Shown here piece after piece: positions 1-7,759 of a DNA stretch of 64,000 nucleotides. Position 1 is the stretch's first letter, and the number at the start of each line of letters is the position of its first letter. This DNA is from Amorphoplanes digitatis (GTDB lineage Bacteria; Actinomycetota; Actinomycetes; Mycobacteriales; Micromonosporaceae), in assembly GCF_014205335.1 (NCBI RefSeq), contig NZ_JACHNH010000001.1, positions 620,001-684,000 on the forward strand, given 5' to 3'. The notes under the pieces are model-generated. The model did no database searches. It was given only the letters and a program-made list of their open reading frames with translations, and was not told the origin of the DNA. The position numbers were made by a program, and so were the translations under genes.

Positions 1-114
1 CAGCGCCCAGCGCGGCAGCGAGGCGGCCTTGTCGAACGCGTACTCGGCGACGGCGCAGCGGCCGCGCCACAGCTCGCGCTCGCCGCCCTGCAAGGGCCCG
101 AACACGTCGGTCAT
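1..114 (-). CDS. hypothetical protein, N-terminal fragment
   Basis: This is the first 38 codons of a minus-strand gene that runs off the left edge of the window. It begins at an ATG (112-114) and reads MTDVFGPLQGGERELWRGRC, then continues openly to base 1. The composition is typical of local coding sequence. No motif that identifies a family is visible in so short a piece, so no function is offered. About 130 bases separate it from the next gene upstream on the same strand. Confidence 0.5.
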   Translation of the reverse strand, partial: MTDVFGPLQGGERELWRGRCAVAEYAFDKAASLPRWAL

Positions 115-245
115 GGGCAACGGTGATCCTGAGACGGACAGGAAGTGCCGGTCCAACATTCATCGATTAGAACGGGATGGTGTCCACAGAGACAAGTCGT
201 CAGGCACTGAATGTTTTGTGCGCCGGACGAACCTGAACCTTCGGC

Positions 246-1097
246 CTAGGGCCGGGAGCTGAACAGCCCGTCGGGAGGGGCCGGAGAGGGAACTGCGTCG
301 ATGTCTGTCGCCGCCGCCTGCCCCGAGGTGAATCGATCGAGATCGGTTTCGACCCGTCCGGGGAACCAGTCGCCGGCGACCCGCCGGCTCAGCTCCGGCA
401 CCGGCGGCGTCGTCCGCCCGGCGAGCACGACCAGGTTGCCGAACCGCCGGCCGCGCAGCACGGCGGCGTCCGCGATCAGGCAGGCCTGCGGCAGCACGGC
501 CCGGATCGTCGCGACCTGGGTGCGCGCGTACCGCAGCGGCGGCCCGTCGGCGACGTTGGCGATCAGCCATCCGCCCGGCGCCAGCACCCGGGCCGCCTCC
601 CGGACGAACTCCACCGACGCCAGGTGCGCCGGCGTGCGCGAGCCCGCGAAGACGTCGACGACGACCAGGTCGTACCCGGCGTCGCGCATTCCGGTGACCG
701 CCTCGCGGGCGTCGCCCACCCGGACCCGCAGCTTGGCCTTCGGGTCCCAGGGCAGCGCCTGGCGTACGAGGTCGACGAGCGGCCCGTCGATCTCCACCAC
801 CCGCTGCGGCGAGCCGGGCCGGGTCGCGGCGATGTAGCGCGGCAGGGTCAACGCGCCCCCACCCAGGTGCAGCGCCCGCAGCGGCGTACCGGGCGGCGCG
901 ATCAGGTCGATCGCGGCGGCCATCCGCCGGATGTACTCGAACTCGAGGTAGGTCGGATCGGCCAGGTCGACGTGCGACTGCGGCGCGCCGTCCAGCAGCA
1001 GCGTCCAGCCCGACGGCCGGTCCGGGTCCCCGACCAGCTCGGCCACCCCCGAGCCGACGCTCTCGACCCGCCGCTCACCCCGCCTGCGCTGTGCCAC
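246..1097 (-). CDS. spermidine synthase-like SAM-dependent methyltransferase-fold protein
   Basis: The 283-residue protein has the class I SAM-methyltransferase fold found in spermidine synthases. A glycine-rich loop LHLGGGALTLPRY lies near residue 95. It is followed by the acidic VVEID that ends beta-2, then VRVGDAREAV and YDLVVVDVFAG, where the Asp sits at the place of the catalytic Asp of aminopropyltransferases. It lacks the membrane half seen in fused bacterial paralogs and has no decarboxylase partner nearby. A polyamine role is therefore only a family-level guess; many actinobacterial members are uncharacterised. The start is GTG with a weak ribosome site. The gene lies 61 bases downstream of the KR-DH gene on the same strand and could be co-transcribed with it. 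Confidence 0.75.
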   Translation of the reverse strand: MAQRRRGERRVESVGSGVAELVGDPDRPSGWTLLLDGAPQSHVDLADPTYLEFEYIRRMAAAIDLIAPPGTPLRALHLGGGALTLPRYIAATRPGSPQRVVEIDGPLVDLVRQALPWDPKAKLRVRVGDAREAVTGMRDAGYDLVVVDVFAGSRTPAHLASVEFVREAARVLAPGGWLIANVADGPPLRYARTQVATIRAVLPQACLIADAAVLRGRRFGNLVVLAGRTTPPVPELSRRVAGDWFPGRVETDLDRFTSGQAAATDIDAVPSPAPPDGLFSSRP

Positions 1098-1158
1098 GGC
1101 AGCAGTATGTCGCCTGCCGTGCGGCGGCGGGGTGGCGGGAACCCGGCCGGGTCACCTC

Positions 1159-3582
1159 CTACGTCCAGCTCACCGGGTTCGGCGCGGTGAGCGCGGGTGC
1201 GTCCGCGGCGAGGGCGATGAACTCGATGCCGAGCAGTTCCATCCACAGCTCGCCGTCCGGGCCGACCAGGGCGGCGTCGCAGTGTGCGCCGAACTTGTCG
1301 CGCCGCCCGTCGGCGACCACGCACAGGGCGGGGCCGGGCAGCCGCCCCCACCGGTGGATCCGGCACTCGGCGACGCCCATCGGCAGCACCGGGCGGTGTT
1401 CGTCCATCGCCCAGACCCCGCCGAGCTGCACGGCGCCGTCCAGCGCCGCGAGATCCACCGGCAGGTCGTCGTCCGCCCAGCCCATCGCCCCGGCGCCGAG
1501 AACGGTTCCGACGACCCCGGTCGGGCCGATCTCGCCCAGCGAGCGGACCGTCCGCAGCAGGGGGCCGTGGAACAGCGGCCGGCCGGCGTAGACCGAGCTG
1601 CCCGGGAACCGCGCCGGGTCGCCGGTCGGCCGCCACTCGCGGTCCCGGCCGGGCGCGCCGGACCGGGCCCGGAAGCACGGCTCGCCGGCGCCGTTGATCA
1701 GCGACACCTCCCGGCCGGAGAGGGTGATCGAGATCGTCTGCGGCTCCGCGGTCGCCACCGGGCGCAGCACCCGGAAACCGGTGAGCACGGCGCCGGGCTC
1801 CCGCTCCCGGACGGCCGCGGCCATCCAGCCCAGGCCGGCGGCGGGCGGCAGGATCGGGATGTCCTGCGGCCGGTGATCGCCGATCCAGGGATATCTCGCC
1901 GCGCTCACCGCGACGGTTCCGGGCCGTGGGTGCCCCGGCCCGGCCTCACCGGTACGCCGGGAGGTCCAGGCAAGCGAGCGTACGAGGCATCCGGGGCGGC
2001 GCTGTTGCTCGGCCTCGGCGACGCGGTCGAGCGCGGCGCCGACCACGGCGTGATCCGTCGTGCCGGAGAAGAGGACGATCGTGTCGAGCGGATCCCGCGC
2101 GGTCGCGGCGAGCGCCGCCGCCAGCCCGGTGAGCTGCGCGCCGGACGCGGCGTCGTCGGACTTCGCCGCCGGGGTGGGCGCCGGCCCGTACAGCAGGCCG
2201 GTGATCGGTCCCCAGTCGGCCCGGGCGCGGTCCAGCTCGGCGGAGAGCGCACCCGCGCCGTCGGCGCACAGGTAGCGGACCTGGGCGCCGGCCGCCTCGC
2301 AGGCCTCGATGGTGGCGCGGATCTCGCGCACGGCCAGCAGCGCGCGGGCCCGGGCCCGCATGCCGGCGAGGCCGTCCGGCCCGCCGGTGCCGGCGGCGAA
2401 CCGGCGCAGGATGGTGCGCTCGTCGTGGGCGTCGGCCAGGCCGGGCGGTTCGTCGGCGAGGGGCGTGTCCCCGATCAGGATCAACCGGCACGGGGTCTCG
2501 CGGGCCAGCTCGACAAGGGCCATGCCGCAGTCGCGGGCCAGGAGTACGGAGTCCGCGCCGATCCGGGGCTCCGACCCGAGCAGGATCCCGGGCCAGGCCG
2601 AGGGCTCGGGCTCGGCCGGCCGGCCGACGCTGCGGGTGCCGTCCGCGGCCAGGCGGACGCGCTGCGCCCCGCCGCCGCGGGTGAGCTCGTCGGCGATCAC
2701 CCCGGCGAGGGCGGCGGGTCCCCGGTCGCCGCGCTCGCACTCGACGTACACCGGCGTCCGTTCCCCGTCGTCGGCCGTGGCCAGGCCGCTCAGCCCGCCG
2801 AGCCAGGCGCCGGCGGGCCGGGCGACGGTGTCCGCGACGACCACGAAGACCCCGCGCCGGCCGCCCTCGCGGGCCAGCCGGAGGCCGGCGAGCTGGGTGT
2901 CGATCGCGTCCTCGGGGGTGGCCGGGCCGGCCATGCCGGCCAGCAGGACGACGCCGCCCGGTCCCCGGCCGTCGGCCACCGTGGCGGCGACGCCGCGCTC
3001 GGAGAGTTCGGCGGCGACCGCGGCGCCGAGGCCGCTGCCGCCGTCGACGACGTGTACCCGGCCGGCGTCCAGGCCGGGGAGCGGGCGCCCGCACTGTGCG
3101 GTCTCCACCCAGGACGGTGCCGGTCGCACCAGCACGCCGGCTCCGGGCACCTCCTCGGGAGCTGCCGCCGTGTCACCGTCCTGCGGCTTGGGGACCGGCC
3201 CGGCCGGCGGCCCGGCCGGCGGCCCGGCGGCGGGCGATCCCTGCCGGTCCGGCTGCGCCGGAACGGCCGGCGCGGCGATGTGCGGCGCGGTCGCGTGCGG
3301 CGCTGTCGTGTGCGGCGCTGTCGTGTGCGGCGCGATCGTGTGCGGCGCGGTCGTGTGCGGCGCGGTCGTGTGCGGCGCCGGGAGGGTGGGAGTCGTCGCG
3401 AGGCGTCCGGTCAGGATCGTCTCGGTGACGCGCAGGTACTCCAGGTGCGCCTCGGTCATCAGCCGTTGGAAGGTCGCGTGCGCCTCGGCGCTGCGCCGCG
3501 CCAGCTCGAGCACCTCCCAGCCCGGCGCGTCGGCCGCCGGGGGCGGGCTGTCGGACAGGGGGAGGTGCGGGCTGGACGGCAC
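1159..3582 (-). CDS. orphan polyketide/PUFA-synthase-like KR-DH protein
   Basis: The protein has about 807 residues. I start it at GTG 3582 because GAGGAGAG lies just upstream; the open frame extends further without a better start. Residues about 10-50 resemble the helical linker found after the acyltransferase of PfaA/PksE-type synthases. A TAPHT repeat follows at about 69-101. A ketoreductase-like region carries a GGSGLG nucleotide loop near residue 180, but its second half (VLFSGTTDHAVVGAALDRV) lacks the usual catalytic Tyr. The C-terminal third looks like a double-hotdog dehydratase: GDHRPQDIPILPPAAGL near 567 holds the candidate His, FHGPLLRTV is near 670, and LDGAVQ near 715 holds the candidate Asp. 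No ketosynthase, acyltransferase or carrier domain is seen in the window. Substrate and product are unknown. Confidence 0.7.
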   Translation of the reverse strand: MPSSPHLPLSDSPPPAADAPGWEVLELARRSAEAHATFQRLMTEAHLEYLRVTETILTGRLATTPTLPAPHTTAPHTTAPHTIAPHTTAPHTTAPHATAPHIAAPAVPAQPDRQGSPAAGPPAGPPAGPVPKPQDGDTAAAPEEVPGAGVLVRPAPSWVETAQCGRPLPGLDAGRVHVVDGGSGLGAAVAAELSERGVAATVADGRGPGGVVLLAGMAGPATPEDAIDTQLAGLRLAREGGRRGVFVVVADTVARPAGAWLGGLSGLATADDGERTPVYVECERGDRGPAALAGVIADELTRGGGAQRVRLAADGTRSVGRPAEPEPSAWPGILLGSEPRIGADSVLLARDCGMALVELARETPCRLILIGDTPLADEPPGLADAHDERTILRRFAAGTGGPDGLAGMRARARALLAVREIRATIEACEAAGAQVRYLCADGAGALSAELDRARADWGPITGLLYGPAPTPAAKSDDAASGAQLTGLAAALAATARDPLDTIVLFSGTTDHAVVGAALDRVAEAEQQRRPGCLVRSLAWTSRRTGEAGPGHPRPGTVAVSAARYPWIGDHRPQDIPILPPAAGLGWMAAAVREREPGAVLTGFRVLRPVATAEPQTISITLSGREVSLINGAGEPCFRARSGAPGRDREWRPTGDPARFPGSSVYAGRPLFHGPLLRTVRSLGEIGPTGVVGTVLGAGAMGWADDDLPVDLAALDGAVQLGGVWAMDEHRPVLPMGVAECRIHRWGRLPGPALCVVADGRRDKFGAHCDAALVGPDGELWMELLGIEFIALAADAPALTAPNPVSWT
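3278..3380. repeat. 15-bp tandem repeat inside the KR-DH gene
   Basis: About seven imperfect copies of a 15-base unit (GTGTGCGGCGCGGTC on the plus strand) lie head to tail. They keep the reading frame of the minus-strand gene and encode repeats of Thr-Ala-Pro-His-Thr. The unit length is a multiple of three, so copy number can vary without breaking the frame. It probably forms a flexible Pro/His-rich linker between the N-terminal helices and the ketoreductase-like part. Confidence 0.85.
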
Positions 3583-3788
3583 GGATTCTCTCCTCGATCG
3601 GCGCGAGCGCCGGGCGGGAGGCGCCCGCCCGGCAACCCCAATCTGGACAAAGCGGACGGCGCATACGGGCAGATCGACAATCATCTACCGGTACGGGTGA
3701 ACGGGGCCGCCCTCATACGTGAAACCACCCGTCCGGGCCCGCGTGTCCGGTCCACACTGAGCCCAACAGATCAACGTGGAGGTGAGCG

Positions 3789-4178
3789 GTGTCGGGTACG
3801 GGTACCAGCGCGCTGCCCGAGATCGTCGACTCCGGGCCGGTGTGGACCACCGAGCCGCCGCCGGCCGGCGACATGGTGGCGATCCTCGCCGCGGCGCAGC
3901 ACAGTGCCGGGCCGCTGCTGAAGATCCGCCGGCACCGGTCGCCGGACGCCGGGCCACCGTACTGGCGCTGGGACTGCGACAGCTGCGGCGAGTACGGCGG
4001 CGGGCGGCACCACGCCGACGCGATCAGCCGGGCCGAGCGGCACTGCAAGGAGCACCCGGAGCACCGCTCGTCCCTGCTGCCGCCGCCGCTCTGTCGCGAG
4101 CCGGACCAGCGGCTCGCCGTACACCCGATGCTCTTCGCCGTCGACGACGACCCGCCGCCCGGCCCGTTCGCGTTCTGA
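3789..4178 (+). CDS. hypothetical protein with CDSC/HC cluster
   Basis: A 129-residue cytoplasmic-looking protein starts at GTG with GGAGGTGAG upstream. It is divergent from the KR-DH gene and convergent with malQ. Near the middle it carries W-x-W-D-C-D-S-C followed by H-H-(x)n-H-C, spaced in a way that could bind one zinc. No signal peptide or membrane segment is seen, and the ends are Pro/Asp-rich. I do not recognise a family. The Cys/His arrangement suggests a small nucleic-acid or protein-binding module, but that is inference. Confidence 0.65.
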   Translation: MSGTGTSALPEIVDSGPVWTTEPPPAGDMVAILAAAQHSAGPLLKIRRHRSPDAGPPYWRWDCDSCGEYGGGRHHADAISRAERHCKEHPEHRSSLLPPPLCREPDQRLAVHPMLFAVDDDPPPGPFAF

Positions 4179-4193
4179 GGCGGCGGGCGGCGC

Positions 4194-6140
4194 TCAGCCG
4201 GCCGCGCCCTTCCGCGCGCTCAGGACCTCGGCGATCCGGTCCAGCCGCGGGTCGGCGAGGATCTCCTCAAGCCCGGCCGTCAGCGGGATCCGCCAGTTCG
4301 GATACTCGTCCGAGGTGCCCGGCAGGTTGGGCTGGCGCAGCTCACCCAGCACGTCGTACAGCGACGCCGTGACGAACCGGCACGGGGTACGCGCGAGGAA
4401 CCGGTGCATCGCCACGATGATCTCCTCGGCCGGGGTCTCCGGGGTGATCAGGCCCTCCTCGGTGAGCCGGAACAGCAGTTTGGCCCGGTCCTTGTCGGCG
4501 TGATCGTGCTCCTCCTCGAGCGTCCCGGTCAGCTGGCCCAGTCCGGCGCGGACCCGGATCTGCTCGCCGACCAGGAAGCCTGCGGCGGTCGGCAGATCAT
4601 GGGTGGAGATCGTCGCGAGGGCGTTGCGGGGATACTCCGCCGCCGGCAGGTACTGCTCGGTCGGGTCGTTGCGGTAGTCGCGGGTGAACCACAGTACGGC
4701 CGAGCCGAGCATGTTCATCCGCTCCAGCGTCCGGGTGACCAGCGGCTGGACCGTGCCCAGGTCCTCGCCGATCACGACGGCGCCGGCCCGGTGCGCCTCG
4801 AGCGCCAGGATGCCCAGCATCGCCTCCGGGTCGTAGCTCACGTACGTGCCCTCGGCGGCGCCGAGGCCCGGCGGCACCCACCACAGGCGCCAGAGCCCGG
4901 CGACGTGGTCGACCCGCAGGCCGCCGGCGCGCCGGAAGATCCGCTGGAGCATGTCCCGGTACGCGGCGTAGCCTGTCTCGATCAGCCGGTCCGGCCGCCA
5001 GGCGGCGAGGCCCCAGTCCTGGCCGAGCTGGTTGAACGCGTCCGGCGGCGCGCCCGTGTGCACCCCGGCGGCGAGCACGTCCTGTAGCAGCCAGCCGTCC
5101 GCGCCGTTCGGGTCGATGCCGACGGCGAGGTCATGCACGATGCCGACCGGCATACCCGCGTCCCGGGCGGCCCGGTTGGCGGCGTCGAGCTGCTCGTCGA
5201 GCAGCCGCTGCAACCAGACGTGGAAGGCGACCTGGTCACCGCCGCGGGCCGCGAGCACCGCCGGCGAGTCCGGGCGCCGGAGCTCGGCCGGCCACTCCCG
5301 CCAGTTCGGCCCGTGCACCTCGGCGAGGGCGCAGAACGTCGCGAAGGCGGTGAGGCCGGGATCGGCGTCCAGGTCCACCTCGCCGGCGAGCGGCCAGAGC
5401 AGCCGCAGGGCGGCGCGCTTGGCCTGCCAGGCGGCGGTGTAGTCGATGAGCCCGTCGGCGGCGGGCGCCGGGCGCAGCGCGTCGATCTGCTCCCGCAGCG
5501 GCGGATCCGCCCGCCGGTACGCGGACGTGTCGGCAACCCGCAGGTAGACCGGGTTCGCGAAGCGCCGACTCGACGGCGAGTACGGCGACGGTGGCACCGG
5601 CAGCGTCGGGGTGATGGCGTGCAGCGGGTTCAGCAGGACGAGCCCGGCGCCCCGGCCGCCCTCGACGAAGGCGCGCAGGTCGCCGAGGTCGCCGACGCCC
5701 CAGGACGCGGCCGAGTGCAGGGCGTAGAGCTGGAGCATCCACCCCCAGGTGTCCGGCGGCTCGGGCAGTTCGGTGGGCACCACGACCAGCGCCACGTCCT
5801 GGTCGCCGGTGACCAGCCGGTGCCAGCCGAGCGGCAGGTCGGCCGGCAACGCGCCGGCGGCCTCCACCAGCGAGCCGTCCTCCAGGTGGATCGTGCCGGT
5901 CAGCGGCCGGGTGCCGCCCTGCCGGACGATCACCGTGCCGGGCAGCAGGTGCCGCTCCTTGGCGGTGCGGATCGCGGCCAGTTCCTCGGCGATCGCCGCC
6001 GGCGAGGTCGCGTCGACGCCGAGCAGGCCCAGCACGCCGATCACCGACTCCGCCGCCACCTCGCGCCGTTCGCGGTGCCAGTCCTCGTACCAGGTGGCCA
6101 CCCCGTGCGCCTCGGCAAGAGCAGTGAGATCTGCGTCCAT
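4194..6140 (-). CDS. malQ: 4-alpha-glucanotransferase (amylomaltase)
   Basis: MalQ (GH77) transfers alpha-1,4-glucan segments between maltodextrins in the cytoplasm. The 648-residue length fits the longer actinobacterial type with an extra N-terminal domain. The catalytic set is visible: Asp411 in RVDHVAGL (nucleophile), Glu459 in VVIGEDLG (acid/base) and Asp515 in STHDLP (stabiliser). It starts at ATG 6140 and ends 15 bases from the convergent hypothetical gene. No other maltose or glycogen gene is adjacent. Confidence 0.95.
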   Translation of the reverse strand: MDADLTALAEAHGVATWYEDWHRERREVAAESVIGVLGLLGVDATSPAAIAEELAAIRTAKERHLLPGTVIVRQGGTRPLTGTIHLEDGSLVEAAGALPADLPLGWHRLVTGDQDVALVVVPTELPEPPDTWGWMLQLYALHSAASWGVGDLGDLRAFVEGGRGAGLVLLNPLHAITPTLPVPPSPYSPSSRRFANPVYLRVADTSAYRRADPPLREQIDALRPAPAADGLIDYTAAWQAKRAALRLLWPLAGEVDLDADPGLTAFATFCALAEVHGPNWREWPAELRRPDSPAVLAARGGDQVAFHVWLQRLLDEQLDAANRAARDAGMPVGIVHDLAVGIDPNGADGWLLQDVLAAGVHTGAPPDAFNQLGQDWGLAAWRPDRLIETGYAAYRDMLQRIFRRAGGLRVDHVAGLWRLWWVPPGLGAAEGTYVSYDPEAMLGILALEAHRAGAVVIGEDLGTVQPLVTRTLERMNMLGSAVLWFTRDYRNDPTEQYLPAAEYPRNALATISTHDLPTAAGFLVGEQIRVRAGLGQLTGTLEEEHDHADKDRAKLLFRLTEEGLITPETPAEEIIVAMHRFLARTPCRFVTASLYDVLGELRQPNLPGTSDEYPNWRIPLTAGLEEILADPRLDRIAEVLSARKGAAG

Positions 6141-6227
6141 ATCGGCCCCTTCGCTCGACTCCGCTGCTCATACCCTGCCCTGTAGGGGGGTTTGAAGGTC
6201 AAGCGGGTCTTGCGGGGATCCGCCAAG

Positions 6228-6488
6228 ATGGACGGCATGTCCTCAGCAGTGAAGTGGTGGTCCCGGCTCAGCGCGGCGGTGACGGGAGTCGTCCTGACCC
6301 TGGTGGTGCCCGTGCACGCCTGGGCGGCGAGCAACGGCGTCTCGGACCTGGCCGTCGAGGCGGCGCGGTCCCGGCGGCGCGGCGGCGTCGGCTTCTTCGG
6401 CTTCCTCGGCGGCCTGTGCTGCCTGCTGGTCGTCGGCGGCATAATCCTGGCCATCGTCCTGATTTCACGGAACCGTAAACGTCGCTGA
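6228..6488 (+). CDS. small membrane protein with signal peptide
   Basis: The frame is open from 6192, but ATG 6228 (or 6237) gives a sensible signal peptide: a basic start, then AAVTGVVLTLVVPVHAWA with a likely cleavage after AWA. A short basic stretch (RSRRRGG) follows. A hydrophobic segment (FFGFLGGLCCLLVVGGIILA) and a positively charged tail complete about 86 residues. The topology suggests a small inner-membrane protein. The two adjacent Cys in the second segment are notable. It lies 23 bases before the chitosanase gene. The family is not recognised. Confidence 0.6.
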   Translation: MDGMSSAVKWWSRLSAAVTGVVLTLVVPVHAWAASNGVSDLAVEAARSRRRGGVGFFGFLGGLCCLLVVGGIILAIVLISRNRKRR

Positions 6489-6511
6489 GCGCACCCGCAT
6501 AGGTTTGTAGG

Positions 6512-7759
6512 GTGAGCTTTCGTGCCAAGGCGATCGCGCTGGGCACCGGGATCGCCGCGGTGTGCACGGTGCCGCTGGTCATCTCGGTCACCGCCGACGC
6601 GGCCCCCGATGTGTTGCTCTCGAAGGGACGCCCGGTCGTCGCGTCGACCGTGACCGATGCCGCGCACGACGCCGCGAAGGCCGTCGACGGCTTCGCGAAC
6701 ACGTCATGGGCGGCCGCCCTCGGACCCGCGAGCCAGTGGCTGATCGTCGACCTGGGCCAGACGCAGGACGTCACCCGGGTCAGGCTGCACTGGGCGGGCG
6801 GGTACGCGAAGGCGTACCGGATCCAGGTCTCCGACGACGTCTCCGCCTGGCGGGATCTCTACGCAACCACCGACGGCGACGGCGGCACCGACGACCTCAA
6901 GAAGCTCGCCGGCGCCGGCCGCTACCTGCGGGTGCTCGGCACCCAGCGGGGCACCCCGCAGGGCTACTCGCTCTACGAGGTGCAGACCTACGGCCCCGGC
7001 CCGGCCGCGCCGGCCACCAAGACGACGGCCGGCGCATCCGCAGCCGCGGCACAGCTCGCCGCGGGGCTGCATGATCCGAAGAAGAAGGCGTCCGCGCTGG
7101 CGCTGGTCTCCAGCGCGGAGAACTCCACGCTGGACTGGCGCGGCGAGTACGACTACCTCGAGGACCTGCACGACGGGCGCGGCTACACGGGCGGCATCGT
7201 CGGCTTCACCTCCGGCACCTCGGACATGCTGGCCCTGGTGACCGAGTACACGCGGCGTTCGCCGGGCAACCGGCTGGCGCCGTACCTGCCGGCGCTGCGG
7301 GCGGTCGACGGCTCGGACTCGCACGCCGGCCTCGACCCGGGCTACCCGGCCGCCTGGAAGGCGGCCGCCGCGGACCCGGTCTTCCGCAAGACGCAGGAGG
7401 ACGAGCGGGACCGGATGTACTTCGATCCCTCGGTCGCCCTGGCCACGGCCGACGGGCTGCGGGCGCTCGGGCAGTTCGCCTACTACGACGCGGCCGTCAT
7501 GCACGGCATGTCCGGCCTGCGGGAGATCCGGGCCGCCGCGCTGCGCAAGGCGCAGGTCCCGAAGGACCAGACCGGCGACGAGATCGTCTGGCTGAACGCC
7601 TTCCTGAACGCGCGGGTCGCCGAGATGCGCACCGAGCCGGCGCACCGCGACGTCTCCCGGGTCGAGACCGCGCAGCGCACCTTCCTGCGCGCCACCAACC
7701 TCGACCTGAACACCCCGCTGACCTGGAAGGTCTACGGCGAGACCTTCACGATCCGCTAG
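6512..7759 (+). CDS. csn: secreted GH46 chitosanase with discoidin-type carbohydrate-binding domain
   Basis: This enzyme hydrolyses beta-1,4 links in chitosan outside the cell. Residues 1-30 form a signal peptide ending near ADA. Residues about 33-165 look like an F5/8 type C (CBM32-like) domain, with SQWLIVDLGQ, then RVRLHW and RIQVSDD motifs. After an Ala/Thr linker, residues about 178-415 form the GH46 domain. Glu203 (SSAENSTLDW) and Asp221 (EDLHDGRGYTGG) are 18 residues apart, as in the Streptomyces N174 chitosanase pair. The start is GTG with little ribosome-site support. Its stop codon abuts that of the convergent PBP gene with no spacer. Confidence 0.92.
   Translation: MSFRAKAIALGTGIAAVCTVPLVISVTADAAPDVLLSKGRPVVASTVTDAAHDAAKAVDGFANTSWAAALGPASQWLIVDLGQTQDVTRVRLHWAGGYAKAYRIQVSDDVSAWRDLYATTDGDGGTDDLKKLAGAGRYLRVLGTQRGTPQGYSLYEVQTYGPGPAAPATKTTAGASAAAAQLAAGLHDPKKKASALALVSSAENSTLDWRGEYDYLEDLHDGRGYTGGIVGFTSGTSDMLALVTEYTRRSPGNRLAPYLPALRAVDGSDSHAGLDPGYPAAWKAAAADPVFRKTQEDERDRMYFDPSVALATADGLRALGQFAYYDAAVMHGMSGLREIRAAALRKAQVPKDQTGDEIVWLNAFLNARVAEMRTEPAHRDVSRVETAQRTFLRATNLDLNTPLTWKVYGETFTIR

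Noticed and set aside
3278..3380. Possible CRISPR-like array
   Set aside because: The units are contiguous 15-mers without spacers and lie in a coding frame.
1132..3921. A 929-codon plus-strand frame opposite the KR-DH gene
   Set aside because: Its composition (Arg/Gly/Ala/Asp) is typical of an antisense frame, and the minus strand has real ketoreductase and dehydratase motifs and a ribosome site.
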